From CAYHPY01 sp964358485 (GTDB lineage: Bacteria; Elusimicrobiota; Elusimicrobia; UBA1565; UBA9628), in contig CAYHPY010000005.1 of NCBI GenBank assembly GCA_964358485.1, forward strand, positions 1 through 64,000: a stretch of DNA of 64,000 bases. Direction: 5' to 3'. The translations under genes and the position numbers were made by a program. The notes below the pieces were generated by a model. The model was not told the origin of the DNA and searched no databases. It saw nothing but the letters and a program-made list of their open reading frames with translations. Shown here in pieces: positions 36,166-44,353 of the stretch (position 1 is the first letter of the stretch; each line of letters begins with the position of its first letter).

Positions 36166-37292
36166 CCAAGACCTCGATGCATCCGCTGTTCATGCTCATG
36201 GCGGTCGTGGGCATCGGCTCCGGGCTGTACTCCCTTTACCAGCGCGTCCCGGTGGTGGCTCCCGCGACCCTTTTTATCAGTCTGGTCGGCCTGATGGTCC
36301 GAACCTGGCAGCTCACCCGCGAGAAGAGCCAGGACGCCTCCCCCTCCGGAGGAATCGACTTCGCGGCCCTCCGGGCCAAGGATTTCCGGCGCTACGCCCC
36401 GTGGCTCAAGGACAACGTCCGCGGCCACGATCCGGTGATCGATTCCCTGACCCGGCGGCTCCAGCAGGGGTTGGAGCTGGCCGGCGCCAACCGGACCTTG
36501 GGAACCTTTCTTTTGGTGGGGCCGACGGGAACCGGCAAGACTTTCCTGGCGGAGATGGCGGCCCGGGCGCTTTATCCGGGCAGCGAGCCGCTGATCCTGC
36601 GCATGAACCAGTACAAGCACTCCGACGACGTGTTCACCCTCCTGGGCCCCCCGCCCGGCTCGGCGGGCTACGAGGTCGGCGGGGCCCTGACGCGGCCGGT
36701 CCTGGAGAATCCCCAGCGGGTCATTCTTCTTGATGAAATCGACAAGTGCCACCCCGACATCCGGGACTGCCTCTACAACATCCTGGACACCGCCCAGTGC
36801 CGGGAGAAGAGCTCGGGGCGCCCGGTGCATTTCCACGCCTGCGCCTTTTTCGCCACCTGCAACTCCGGCGTGGAAAGCCTCCGCCAATTGGAGCTGACCA
36901 AGCCCGACGCGGCCACCCGCATCGGGCGGGCCCGGGACGCCTTGGCGCGCTCCGGGGGCTTCGAGAAATCCTTCCTGGCGCGTTTCGACGAGATCTTCCT
37001 CATGGACGAGCTCCCCCTCATGAGCGTGGCCGAGGTCGCCTGCCTGCAATTGGCCAAGCATTGGAAGGAGTACGGCATCGAGGTGACCTACGCCTCCCCC
37101 GAGATCCTGGTGGACGCCATCCGCCGCAACTCCGAGTTCTCCGAGTACGGGGTGCGCCAGCTTTCTCATCTGATCCAAGGCATGGCCGATCCCTGGATCG
37201 AGGCCGCGCGCAAGGGAGGGGCGAGCAAGGTCCGGCTGGACGTGGAGCCCGGGACCGGGAAGATCAACGTCGTCCTCCAGGACGCCGCGTGA
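36162..37292 (+). CDS. membrane-tethered single-domain ClpB-D2-like AAA+ ATPase
   Basis: 376 residues from GTG. Two N-terminal hydrophobic segments (PLFMLMAVVGIGSGLYSLY and VVAPATLFISLVGLMV) anchor a single AAA+ domain like the second ATPase ring of ClpB/ClpA. Walker A GPTGTGKT (K126), Walker B VILLDEIDK, an arginine-finger region (LARFDEIFLMDEL) and sensor-2 region (YGVRQLSHLI) are present. The pore loop, GYVG in ClpB, reads GSAG, so the substrate-gripping tyrosine is lost. There is no N-domain or first ring. Coupled by GTGA on both sides. It may move or assemble the beta-helix products (inference). Confidence 0.88.
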   Translation: MTKTSMHPLFMLMAVVGIGSGLYSLYQRVPVVAPATLFISLVGLMVRTWQLTREKSQDASPSGGIDFAALRAKDFRRYAPWLKDNVRGHDPVIDSLTRRLQQGLELAGANRTLGTFLLVGPTGTGKTFLAEMAARALYPGSEPLILRMNQYKHSDDVFTLLGPPPGSAGYEVGGALTRPVLENPQRVILLDEIDKCHPDIRDCLYNILDTAQCREKSSGRPVHFHACAFFATCNSGVESLRQLELTKPDAATRIGRARDALARSGGFEKSFLARFDEIFLMDELPLMSVAEVACLQLAKHWKEYGIEVTYASPEILVDAIRRNSEFSEYGVRQLSHLIQGMADPWIEAARKGGASKVRLDVEPGTGKINVVLQDAA

Positions 37293-38596
37293 CCAAGGAA
37301 CTTCACGAAGACCCCTGGATCCAGGTCTTCGCCCTCCTGGCCCTGCTCTCCGGGGCGCTGACCTTGCACGGTTTGACCCAGCGGATCATCGGCATCGGCG
37401 CGGGACGCCCGTCCCCCGCGCCTTCCGGGCCGCGGCCTACCGGCGCGGGCGCCGAGGACGCCTCGGAAAGCCGCATGAAAATCCTCGCCCCCGGCGGGAG
37501 CCTGGCCGAGGTCGGCGCTCCTTCCCTCACCGGCCAGCCGTCCCTGGAGGACGTCCTGCTCGGCCGCTCGCCCACGGCGTCCTCCCCCGCGGCGGCGCCC
37601 TTGCTGGGAGGAACGGGCGTGCAAAAAACCATCCACGCCAAGACTCCGGGCAAATGGATCGTGGACGCCGCCAAGGGGGCCGACTCCGATACCGACGACC
37701 TCTCCGCGGCGCTGGCCAGCGTATCCGCCGGGGACTCCGTGAAGGTCCGGCCCGGAACCTACAAGGGCAATCTGCTCATCGACAAGCCCGTCACGGTCGA
37801 AGGGCTGGGGTCCTCTCCCGGGGCCGTCATCGTGCAGGGCTCCCAATCCCAAACCGTGAGCGTGGCCGGCGCCGCCGTCGTTCTGCGCAACCTGACCGTC
37901 AAGCACGACGGCCTCAAGGCCACGCGCGCCATTCTCAATCAAAAAGGAACTTTGACTCTGGACCGCGTGACCATCCAATCGGCCCCCGGCGCCCTGGGGG
38001 TGGAAACCCGCGGCGGGATCGTGGACGCCACGGGCCTCAAGGTCGAATCGTCCTATGTCGGCGTCGGGGGCTCGGAGGGCGCCACCCTCAAGCTCGCCTC
38101 CACGGAGATTTCCGCGCCGGAGGCCGTCGGGGTGGCCCTGGCCCGGGGCGGATTGCTGGAACTCTCCGCCTCGACCATCCGGGGCTCCGGCGGCCACGGA
38201 ATCCTCCTTTACGAAGGGGCCGAGGCCAAGGTCGTAAAAACCTCGGTCAGCGGCAGCAAGAACTGCGCCTTGAGCATCCAGAACGCCTCGGCCAAGCTCG
38301 ACGGGGTCCGCTTCAACGACAACGATTGCGGCGTCATCTTCCCGGCCGGGGGCTCCTTGGAGTCCGACCGAGGGGATTTCGGCAGGAATGCCAAGGGGCC
38401 GCTCTCCTACCAAGAGGCTTTTCGCGCCCTCATCGAGGTCAAGGGCACGGCCAACCGCCCGGCGTTGGCGCTCGGGCAAATCGCCGGTTTCGACCAGGGC
38501 CCCGCGGGCGCCGCCCCCAGCCTGGGAAGCCGCCGGGACTTCGGGCGTTTCGACATTTTCAAAGCGGATCCTCTCCGAAAAAAGAAACGCCAGTGA
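37289..38596 (+). CDS. membrane-anchored right-handed beta-helix protein A
   Basis: 435 residues from GTG. An N-terminal anchor (WIQVFALLALLSGALTLHGL), a disordered linker (about 35-120), then a pectin-lyase-like beta-helix: KWIVDAAKGADSDTDDLSAA, SVKVRPGTYKGNLLIDKPVT, then repeating coils such as AVVLRNLTVKHDG, GTLTLDRVTIQSAPGALGVE, GHGILLYEGAEAKVVKTSVS, CALSIQNASAKLDGVRFNDN. No lyase active-site cluster stands out, so a binding or structural role is more likely. Paralogous to the next gene. Confidence 0.85.
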   Translation: MTKELHEDPWIQVFALLALLSGALTLHGLTQRIIGIGAGRPSPAPSGPRPTGAGAEDASESRMKILAPGGSLAEVGAPSLTGQPSLEDVLLGRSPTASSPAAAPLLGGTGVQKTIHAKTPGKWIVDAAKGADSDTDDLSAALASVSAGDSVKVRPGTYKGNLLIDKPVTVEGLGSSPGAVIVQGSQSQTVSVAGAAVVLRNLTVKHDGLKATRAILNQKGTLTLDRVTIQSAPGALGVETRGGIVDATGLKVESSYVGVGGSEGATLKLASTEISAPEAVGVALARGGLLELSASTIRGSGGHGILLYEGAEAKVVKTSVSGSKNCALSIQNASAKLDGVRFNDNDCGVIFPAGGSLESDRGDFGRNAKGPLSYQEAFRALIEVKGTANRPALALGQIAGFDQGPAGAAPSLGSRRDFGRFDIFKADPLRKKKRQ

Positions 38597-39798
38597 AGCG
38601 CCTTGCCGAGGACGCCTGGTTTCAAATCTTCCTGCTTCTGGCCCTGCTCTCCGGGGCGATGACGGCGCATAGCGGACTGCTGAGGGTCGGGCGGGCCGGC
38701 GCGCCGCGCGCATTTTGGCGCTCCTGGACGGGGCGCGCGCTGGAACCCCGGGTGCCGGGCAAGTGGGTGGTGGACGCGGCCTCCGGCGCGGGCGCCGACA
38801 CCTCCAACCTGGAAGAGGCGCTCGAGGCGGCCCGCCCGGGAGGCGAGATCCTGATCCGGCCCGGCGCCTACTCCCTGAGCGCGGCGCTCAACCGCCCCCT
38901 GACTTTGACCGGACAAGGGGCGGGGCCGGAGGAAACGACCCTGACGGCATCCTCCTCCACGGCGCTGGCGGTGACCATGGGCAAGGTGACCCTGCGCAAC
39001 CTGACCGTGGCCGTCGACGGTTCGGGAGGCGCCGCCCTGCGGGTGGACGGCGGAGAATTGTCCCTGTCGCGGGTGCGCCTGCGCGCCGCCGCGGGTTCCC
39101 TCGGGGCGGAGGTCCTCCGCGGGCGGCTGAGCGCGGAGGAAACCGTTTTCGACGGAGAAGGGACGGGAGCCCTTATCCTCGGACGCGCGTCCCGCGGCGA
39201 ATTCAACGGCGCATTGTTCTATAATACGGGCCATGCCTTGCGCGTCTCGGACGGAGCCCAAGCGATGGTGAGCAGTTCCACCTTTAAGGACAACGCCGGG
39301 GCCTTCTCCGCCGACGCCGAGGGCTCCATCTCGGACCTCGGCTCGACCTTGCGCAACAGCCGGGAATCGGCCGTGCTCGCGGTGGACCGTTCCAAGGTCC
39401 AGCTTTCGGGCACCCGCATCGAGGGGTCGGGCAAGCACGGGGTCTCCCTGGGCCAAGGCGCCACCGCGGCCCTGCACCGGGTCTCGATCACCGGCAGCGG
39501 CGGGGCGGCCGTGTCGGTCTCGGGAAAGGCGGAGCTTCACGCCATCACCATCCAGCTCCGGGACAACCGAAGCTGCGCCCTGGAGCTCGAAAACGCCGAG
39601 GCCTTCCTCGACGCCGCCGTCGTCCAGGGAAATCAATGCGGCGTGGCCTTTTTCGGCCGGGGCGCCCTGCAGTCCAACGCCGGGGATTTTACCGGAAACT
39701 CCCGCGGCGCCCTGCTTTACTCGGAAAAATTCAAATCCAAGATCTTTTTGAAAGGCGCCGGGAATCTTCCCCCGGATTTCCAAGGCCTGTTCCGCTAA
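38593..39798 (+). CDS. membrane-anchored right-handed beta-helix protein B
   Basis: 401 residues from GTG (GTGA overlap). Same plan as protein A: anchor WFQIFLLLALLSGAMTAHSG, short linker, PGKWVVDAASGAGADTSNLEEA, IRPGAYSLSAALNRPLTL, VTLRNLTVAVDGSGG, GKHGVSLGQGATAALHRVSI, CALELENAEAFLDAAVVQGN. Both end in a coil with CGV followed by GDF and a ...LLYSEKF or LSYQEAF segment. The shared first 30 residues after the anchor show that the pair arose by duplication. Likely folds outside the cytoplasm; function unknown. Confidence 0.85.
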   Translation: MKRLAEDAWFQIFLLLALLSGAMTAHSGLLRVGRAGAPRAFWRSWTGRALEPRVPGKWVVDAASGAGADTSNLEEALEAARPGGEILIRPGAYSLSAALNRPLTLTGQGAGPEETTLTASSSTALAVTMGKVTLRNLTVAVDGSGGAALRVDGGELSLSRVRLRAAAGSLGAEVLRGRLSAEETVFDGEGTGALILGRASRGEFNGALFYNTGHALRVSDGAQAMVSSSTFKDNAGAFSADAEGSISDLGSTLRNSRESAVLAVDRSKVQLSGTRIEGSGKHGVSLGQGATAALHRVSITGSGGAAVSVSGKAELHAITIQLRDNRSCALELENAEAFLDAAVVQGNQCGVAFFGRGALQSNAGDFTGNSRGALLYSEKFKSKIFLKGAGNLPPDFQGLFR

Positions 39799-39808
39799 GA
39801 GGAAAACC

Positions 39809-40858
39809 ATGTCCGACCTGAACAAGATGACCGACTGGGACAAGCTCAAGGGGATGCTGGAGAAGGAGCCCCTCGACAAGAAAAGCGAGGTGATCGACGA
39901 GGCCAAGCTCTTGGACCACCTCCAGTCCCGGGTCAAGGGGCAGGACGAGGTCCTCCGGGACGTGGCGCGCCTGATCCGCCTGAGCTGGATGAAGGAGAAG
40001 CGCGGCGCCCCCATCTGCAACCTCCTCTTCCTGGGCCCGACCGGCACCGGCAAGACGGAGCTGGCCAAGGCCATCACCGAGTACCTTTACGAGGACGAGA
40101 AGAACATGCTGCGCTTCGACTGCTCGGAGCTGGCCAGCCCCGAGATGGCGGCCAACCGCCTGACCGGCTCGGCGCAGGGCTACAAGGGTTCCGACCAGGG
40201 CGGACAGCTCACGCGGCCGATGTTCGCCAACCCCAAGCGCGTGGTACTTTTCGATGAAATCGAAAAGGCCCATCCGCTGGTGTTCGACCTTTTCCTTCAA
40301 ATGATGGGCGAGGGGCGCCTCTCCGAGCAGAGTACGGGCAAGACTGCGGATTTCACCCAGTCGATCATCATCATGACCTCCAACGCCCACGCCGAGGAAA
40401 TCACCAAGCTGGTCGAGGGCATCGACGACTACCACAAGATCCTCAACGCCATCAAGGGCTACCTGGCCGAGGCGCAGGTCTTCCGGCCGGAGATCCTGGG
40501 ACGCATCGACAAGGTCTACATCTTCAAGCCCCTGCAGGGCATGGTCATCGCCGAGATCGCCCTGCTCAAGATCGCCAAGCTCGCCAAGGAATACGGAATG
40601 AGCGTGGAGTTCGTCGCGCCGGAGCTCCTCATCCAGGCACTGGAAGCCAACGTCAAGGTCAGCCGCTTCGGCATCCGGGAGCTGGAGCGGATCCTGTTCG
40701 ACCTCTTCGCCAACCTCCTGGTCGAAGCCCGCGCCAAGGGCGCCAAGAAGGTGGCCTTCGACGTGGACGACGCCGGGACAATCCAGTGCCGCGACGCCAC
40801 CCCCAAGCCGCCGCCGGCGGCCGGGAAGGCGCAGGCCGACGGCGCCCCTAAGAAATAG
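39809..40858 (+). CDS. soluble single-domain ClpB-D2-like AAA+ ATPase
   Basis: 349 residues; GAGGAAAACC ribosome site. No membrane segment. A charged 40-residue start precedes VKGQDEVLRDVARLIRLSW and the ATPase core: Walker A GPTGTGKT (K82), pore loop GYKG (Tyr kept), Walker B VVLFDEIEK (D149, E150), sensor-1 IIMTSNAHA, arginine finger region FRPEILGRIDKVYIF and sensor-2 FGIRELERIL. The ends are those of ClpB/ClpA second rings without the first ring or N-domain. Last gene of the operon. It may form rings alone or mixed with the membrane-tethered relative (inference). Confidence 0.9.
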   Translation: MSDLNKMTDWDKLKGMLEKEPLDKKSEVIDEAKLLDHLQSRVKGQDEVLRDVARLIRLSWMKEKRGAPICNLLFLGPTGTGKTELAKAITEYLYEDEKNMLRFDCSELASPEMAANRLTGSAQGYKGSDQGGQLTRPMFANPKRVVLFDEIEKAHPLVFDLFLQMMGEGRLSEQSTGKTADFTQSIIIMTSNAHAEEITKLVEGIDDYHKILNAIKGYLAEAQVFRPEILGRIDKVYIFKPLQGMVIAEIALLKIAKLAKEYGMSVEFVAPELLIQALEANVKVSRFGIRELERILFDLFANLLVEARAKGAKKVAFDVDDAGTIQCRDATPKPPPAAGKAQADGAPKK

Positions 40859-41606
40859 CCTTTTCCGCCGCGGCGCGGGCCATGACCACGTCGTCGGACC
40901 AGATCGAGCGGATGCCCCGGGCCACCAGCCACTCCACTTGCTCGGGCGTGTTGGCCACCCCCCCGCTGACCGGAATGCCCGCGGCCTGGGTGCGGCCCAC
41001 CTCCCCCGGCAGGTCGGCCAGGGCGCAGGCCGACTGAAACAGGTGGCGGGTAAACCCCCGTTGGTCCCAGCCCACGCAGGCGGCCGACACCCCCAAGGCC
41101 GTACAGCGCTCGGCCATCCTCCACGGCAGTTGGGGCATCACCGCGGTCCGGATGCGTGGGTCGAATTTCTTGGCCAAGCGCAGGAGGCGCCCGGAGGTCC
41201 AGAAGGCCAGCACGAAGGTCCGGGCCCAGGCTCGCGCGGCCTCCAGCCGGCGGGCGACGGCCTCGACCAGTCGCTCGTCGTCCTCGTGAAAATCGATGAA
41301 ACACTCCACGGAAGGACGGGCCGCCAGCCACGAAAGCAGGTCGTCCAGGTGCGGGATGGCGCAACGGCCGCCCACCCGCAGCTCGCGCAATCGCGCCCAG
41401 GAAAGGCCGCGTACGGGCCCCGCCCTCCCCGTCAACCGCCCGGCGTCGTCGTCATGGAATAGCACGGGCTCCCCGTCGCCGGTCAGGCGGACGTCCACCT
41501 CCAGCGAATCGGCCCCGTCCCGGAGCGCGGCCTGGGCCCCCTCCAGGGTGTTTTCGATTCCGCGCGCTTTGCCGCAGCGGTGGGCGAGAATCTTGACCCC
41601 GCTCAC
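40848..41606 (-). CDS. glycerophosphodiester phosphodiesterase
   Basis: 252 residues from a GTG overlapping the upstream stop (GTGA). The GDPD signature is complete: LAHRCGKARGIENT, SLEVDVRLTGDGEPVLFHDD (His, Arg, Glu, Asp, His), TIM-barrel strands and WSDDVVMA near the end. It hydrolyses glycerophosphodiesters to glycerol-3-phosphate and an alcohol. No signal peptide, so cytoplasmic. It is the last gene of a glycerol-3-phosphate operon, which fits. Its end overlaps the end of the AAA+ gene on the other strand by 11 bases. Confidence 0.9.
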   Translation of the reverse strand: MSGVKILAHRCGKARGIENTLEGAQAALRDGADSLEVDVRLTGDGEPVLFHDDDAGRLTGRAGPVRGLSWARLRELRVGGRCAIPHLDDLLSWLAARPSVECFIDFHEDDERLVEAVARRLEAARAWARTFVLAFWTSGRLLRLAKKFDPRIRTAVMPQLPWRMAERCTALGVSAACVGWDQRGFTRHLFQSACALADLPGEVGRTQAAGIPVSGGVANTPEQVEWLVARGIRSIWSDDVVMARAAAEKAIS

Positions 41607-43042
41607 AAACGGCCGGGTTGCAGGATCCCGCGAGGATCGCGCTCGGCTTTCAGGCGCCGCTGCGCCTCCAGGCGGGGGCCCAGGCATTGCGCCCGCCAGG
41701 GCCGCTTGGCCAGGCCCACGCCGTGGTGGTGGTTGGGGGAAGCGCCCGCGGCCACTGCGGCGTCGATGAGCGTCCGCCAGGTTTCCGAATGCGCCTGCCG
41801 GGTGGCTTCGGGACCTGAGCGGCGCCCGGCCGCGCTCACATAGAGGCACCCCCCCCCCTTCTCGAAATGGGCGAAATGGCCCATGGCCAGCACGCCTTCC
41901 GGGCGGGCCTTGAGCACCGCCTCGTAAAGGATCCCGAGCCGCTCCCAGGAGGCGGAGAGATCGATGGTGTCCACGAAACAGGCCCGGGCCATGAGCCCGG
42001 TCAACTTTTTATGATCCCAGTGGTAGCGCCGATTCCACCAGCGGCGGGCCGGCCGTTCGTCGAGCAAACCCCCCTCTTTCAACAGAGTCTCCCGGACCCG
42101 CGCGGACTCGCCGGGCTCGGCGTCCTCCAGCACCACCACGAGCCACCAATGCGTCCCGCCCAAGGCCCGCTCCACCAAACCCGGGTGTCCCAGCGCCCAG
42201 GCCCGCAGGGACAAGGACCAAGCCTCCGGAAGAAAGCCCGCCCCGTCCTCCTTGGTCAGGCCCATGGCGTTGGCCTCCAGGGCGTCGTAAAGCCGGGCCA
42301 CCGCCGGAGGACGCCCCCCGGTCTGGAGCGCGCGCGCCGCCGCCAAGGCCGGTCCCAAGGCGGGGAAGCGAGCCGCGAAAAATTCCCGGTTTTTGGGCAG
42401 AGAGCGCACGCGCAAGCCCGCCTGCGTGACGACGCCCAAAGCGCCCTCGCTCAAATACGCCGCGTCCACCCCTTCCTCGACCCTTTGGCCGTCGCCCAGA
42501 ATCGTGCGCGCGCTCAGAACCTGGCTCCCGATGTCGCCGTAGAGCGTGGACATCTGCCCGGAGGACCCCGACGCGATCCAGCCTCCGACCGTCGAAATGT
42601 CCAAGGAGGCGGGAAAGTGCATCAGGGAAAGACCGAGCGCGTTGAGCCGGCGCTCCAACTCTCCACCCAACAGCCCCCCGCCCACAACGGCCACCGAGCC
42701 GGCCCCCTCGGCCCGGACCGAGAAGTCCGCGAGGTCCAATGTTTCGAGCACGACGCAGTCGGGGCGGTCGGGCACGGCCGCCCCGCACACCCCGGAGCCG
42801 TTGCCCCGCGTCACGACCGCCACGCCCTGGCGGGACGCCCAGGACAGCAGGGCCGACACCTCGTCTTCGTCGCGCGGGCGGGCGACGGCCGAAGGCGCGC
42901 GGCGGGTGAGCTCGCCCTGGTCCCACCACAAGGCCTGGGGCCACAGATCGCGCGAGCGCGCGGCCCGCTCGGCCGGGTCCTCGATGAAAACGCCGCGCGT
43001 CATGGCGCGCAGGTCCCGCCGCAGCCCTTCAGAGATCGGCAT
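41603..43042 (-). CDS. alkyl-dihydroxyacetonephosphate synthase-like FAD protein
   Basis: 479 residues. The FAD_binding_4 domain (TRRAPSAVARPRDEDEVSAL, VVTRGNGSGVCG, TVGGWIASGSSGQMSTLYGD) is followed by an FAD-linked oxidase C-terminal domain with HHHGVGLAKRPW near 445. The triple His is the hallmark of alkyl-DHAP synthase, which makes the ether bond of ether lipids. Related glycolate or lactate oxidases lack it. It is coupled to GlpD and GDPD genes, which supply DHAP/G3P. Bacterial homologues of this enzyme are not all shown to make ether lipids, so the activity is inferred. Confidence 0.78.
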   Translation of the reverse strand: MPISEGLRRDLRAMTRGVFIEDPAERAARSRDLWPQALWWDQGELTRRAPSAVARPRDEDEVSALLSWASRQGVAVVTRGNGSGVCGAAVPDRPDCVVLETLDLADFSVRAEGAGSVAVVGGGLLGGELERRLNALGLSLMHFPASLDISTVGGWIASGSSGQMSTLYGDIGSQVLSARTILGDGQRVEEGVDAAYLSEGALGVVTQAGLRVRSLPKNREFFAARFPALGPALAAARALQTGGRPPAVARLYDALEANAMGLTKEDGAGFLPEAWSLSLRAWALGHPGLVERALGGTHWWLVVVLEDAEPGESARVRETLLKEGGLLDERPARRWWNRRYHWDHKKLTGLMARACFVDTIDLSASWERLGILYEAVLKARPEGVLAMGHFAHFEKGGGCLYVSAAGRRSGPEATRQAHSETWRTLIDAAVAAGASPNHHHGVGLAKRPWRAQCLGPRLEAQRRLKAERDPRGILQPGRL

Positions 43043-43190
43043 AAGTCCTCCGCGCCAGCTCCAAGCCCCGCCGCCCGGGTCCCGCCGCGCGCAGCGCCCA
43101 ATGGCGCAGGAAATACGCCGCGAGCAGCAAAGCCGAGCAAGGCAGGGCCGCGCGCCCGGCGAAGGCGGCGATCAAACGCTGGACGCGCAT
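43029..43190 (-). CDS. small membrane protein (53 aa) inside the glpD-AGPS operon
   Basis: 53 residues; GAGGAAAC ribosome site 2-10 nt before the ATG. One hydrophobic helix (ALPCSALLLAAYFLRHWAL) with a basic end (RRGLELARRTYADL). It overlaps glpD by 19 bases and the next gene by 14, so it fills exactly the space between two coupled genes, which supports its being real. No family recognised. It may anchor the neighbouring flavoenzymes to the membrane. Confidence 0.55.
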   Translation of the reverse strand: MRVQRLIAAFAGRAALPCSALLLAAYFLRHWALRAAGPGRRGLELARRTYADL

Positions 43191-44278
43191 AGTTTCCTCT
43201 CGGCGGCCGCGACGGCCTCCTCCCCCATTTTGCGAAAGAGCACGAGCTTTCCCCCGGTGACGGTGACCAGACCCTCGATGCCCTCGGCGGAGTGATCGAA
43301 GACGCGGTAATCGCGCGAGAGGAGCCACCCCACGGGGCCTCCCGCGACGATGGGCCGCACCCCCGCGACGCCTGAATCCTCGGGAGCCGACAAGCCGGGA
43401 AGGGCCCTGCGGACGGCGCGGCGCAGGCGGGCAAGTTCGGCCTCGGTCGCCACGGCCGATTCGGGGTCCCCCGTGAAGGCATCGTCGGTGGGCCCGACCC
43501 AGGCCGTGCCCGGGCGGGGATAGAGCCCGACCGTGCGCCCCGTTTCGTCGGCGAAGAGCACGGCCCAGGGACCATGGTCGCCGGGCAAGACGAGATGCAC
43601 GCCCTTGCGCAAAGTCAGCGGCGCGCGCCCCCCCGCCAGGGCGGCGACGCGGTCGGCCCAAGGTCCGGCGGCGTTGATCACGACCCGCGCCGCAAGCGCG
43701 GTCCCGTCGGCCAGGCGCGCCCCCGTCACGCGCCCCCCCTCCATGTCGAAGGCCGTCACTTCCCCCTTCAAGACGCGCGTCTCACCATGGGAGGTCTCGG
43801 CGATGACCGCAGCGACCAGCGCCCGCGCGTCCACCGCCCACTCATCGAAGGTCACCCCCCCGCGCAAACCGTCTCCGGAGAGCGCCGGCACCAGGACCCG
43901 CGCCTCGGCGGCGGTGAGCCGCACGTGGGGCCGCCCGCCCTTCAGAGGCTGAAGCTCGTCATAAAGTTCCAGGAGAGTCTCGGCGGTGTCCACGCCGTGG
44001 CCCCCCTCGAAGGATGGCCAAAGGAAGGGTTGCCGCCGCAGAAGCGGGCGAAAGCGTTCCAGAATCCAGCCGCTTTCCTGGCAGCACTCAAGGGTCACCG
44101 GGGCGTCGTAGGGCAGGTAACGCAATCCGCCATGGATGAGCCCGCTGGAGGCGGCGGTCGTTACCCCTCCGGGCCGCCCGCGCTCCAGAAGGACGGCGGA
44201 AAGCCCCCGGCGCGCACAGGCCAAGAGCACCCCCGCCCCGGTGATTCCTCCTCCGATGATGAGCACATCCGTCGCCAC
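43172..44278 (-). CDS. glpD: FAD-dependent glycerol-3-phosphate dehydrogenase
   Basis: 368 residues from GTG at 44278, just before TDVLIIGGGITGAGVLLACA, the dinucleotide-binding motif. SGLIHGGLRYL, FDEWAVDARALVAAV, VVINAAGPWADRVAAL and GPTDDAFTGDP, then VTVTGGKLVLFRKM, are GlpD/GlpA landmarks. The C-terminal helical domain of long GlpD is missing, so it is a short form. It oxidises glycerol-3-phosphate to DHAP with electrons to quinone. Head of a four-gene coupled operon (GlpD, small membrane protein, AGPS-like, GDPD). No convincing ribosome site precedes the GTG. Confidence 0.87.
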   Translation of the reverse strand: MATDVLIIGGGITGAGVLLACARRGLSAVLLERGRPGGVTTAASSGLIHGGLRYLPYDAPVTLECCQESGWILERFRPLLRRQPFLWPSFEGGHGVDTAETLLELYDELQPLKGGRPHVRLTAAEARVLVPALSGDGLRGGVTFDEWAVDARALVAAVIAETSHGETRVLKGEVTAFDMEGGRVTGARLADGTALAARVVINAAGPWADRVAALAGGRAPLTLRKGVHLVLPGDHGPWAVLFADETGRTVGLYPRPGTAWVGPTDDAFTGDPESAVATEAELARLRRAVRRALPGLSAPEDSGVAGVRPIVAGGPVGWLLSRDYRVFDHSAEGIEGLVTVTGGKLVLFRKMGEEAVAAAERKLCASSV

Positions 44279-44341
44279 TGGAGAGGCGTGGTTGCAACGG
44301 TGCGGCCATGGGTGAGGCTGGATTTGTTCGGCCCGAGGGGC

Positions 44342-44347
44342 TACACT
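44342..44347 (+). promoter_or_regulatory. -10 box close to the GTG at 44354
   Basis: TACACT ends 6 nt before the GTG start in a divergent 75-nt spacer shared with glpD. Use of this box would give a leaderless transcript. Confidence 0.45.
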
Positions 44348-44353
44348 TTCCTT

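Noticed and set aside
42009..42944. Minus-strand frame inside the alkyl-DHAP-synthase-like gene
   Set aside because: A shadow frame of the real gene with no recognisable protein features.
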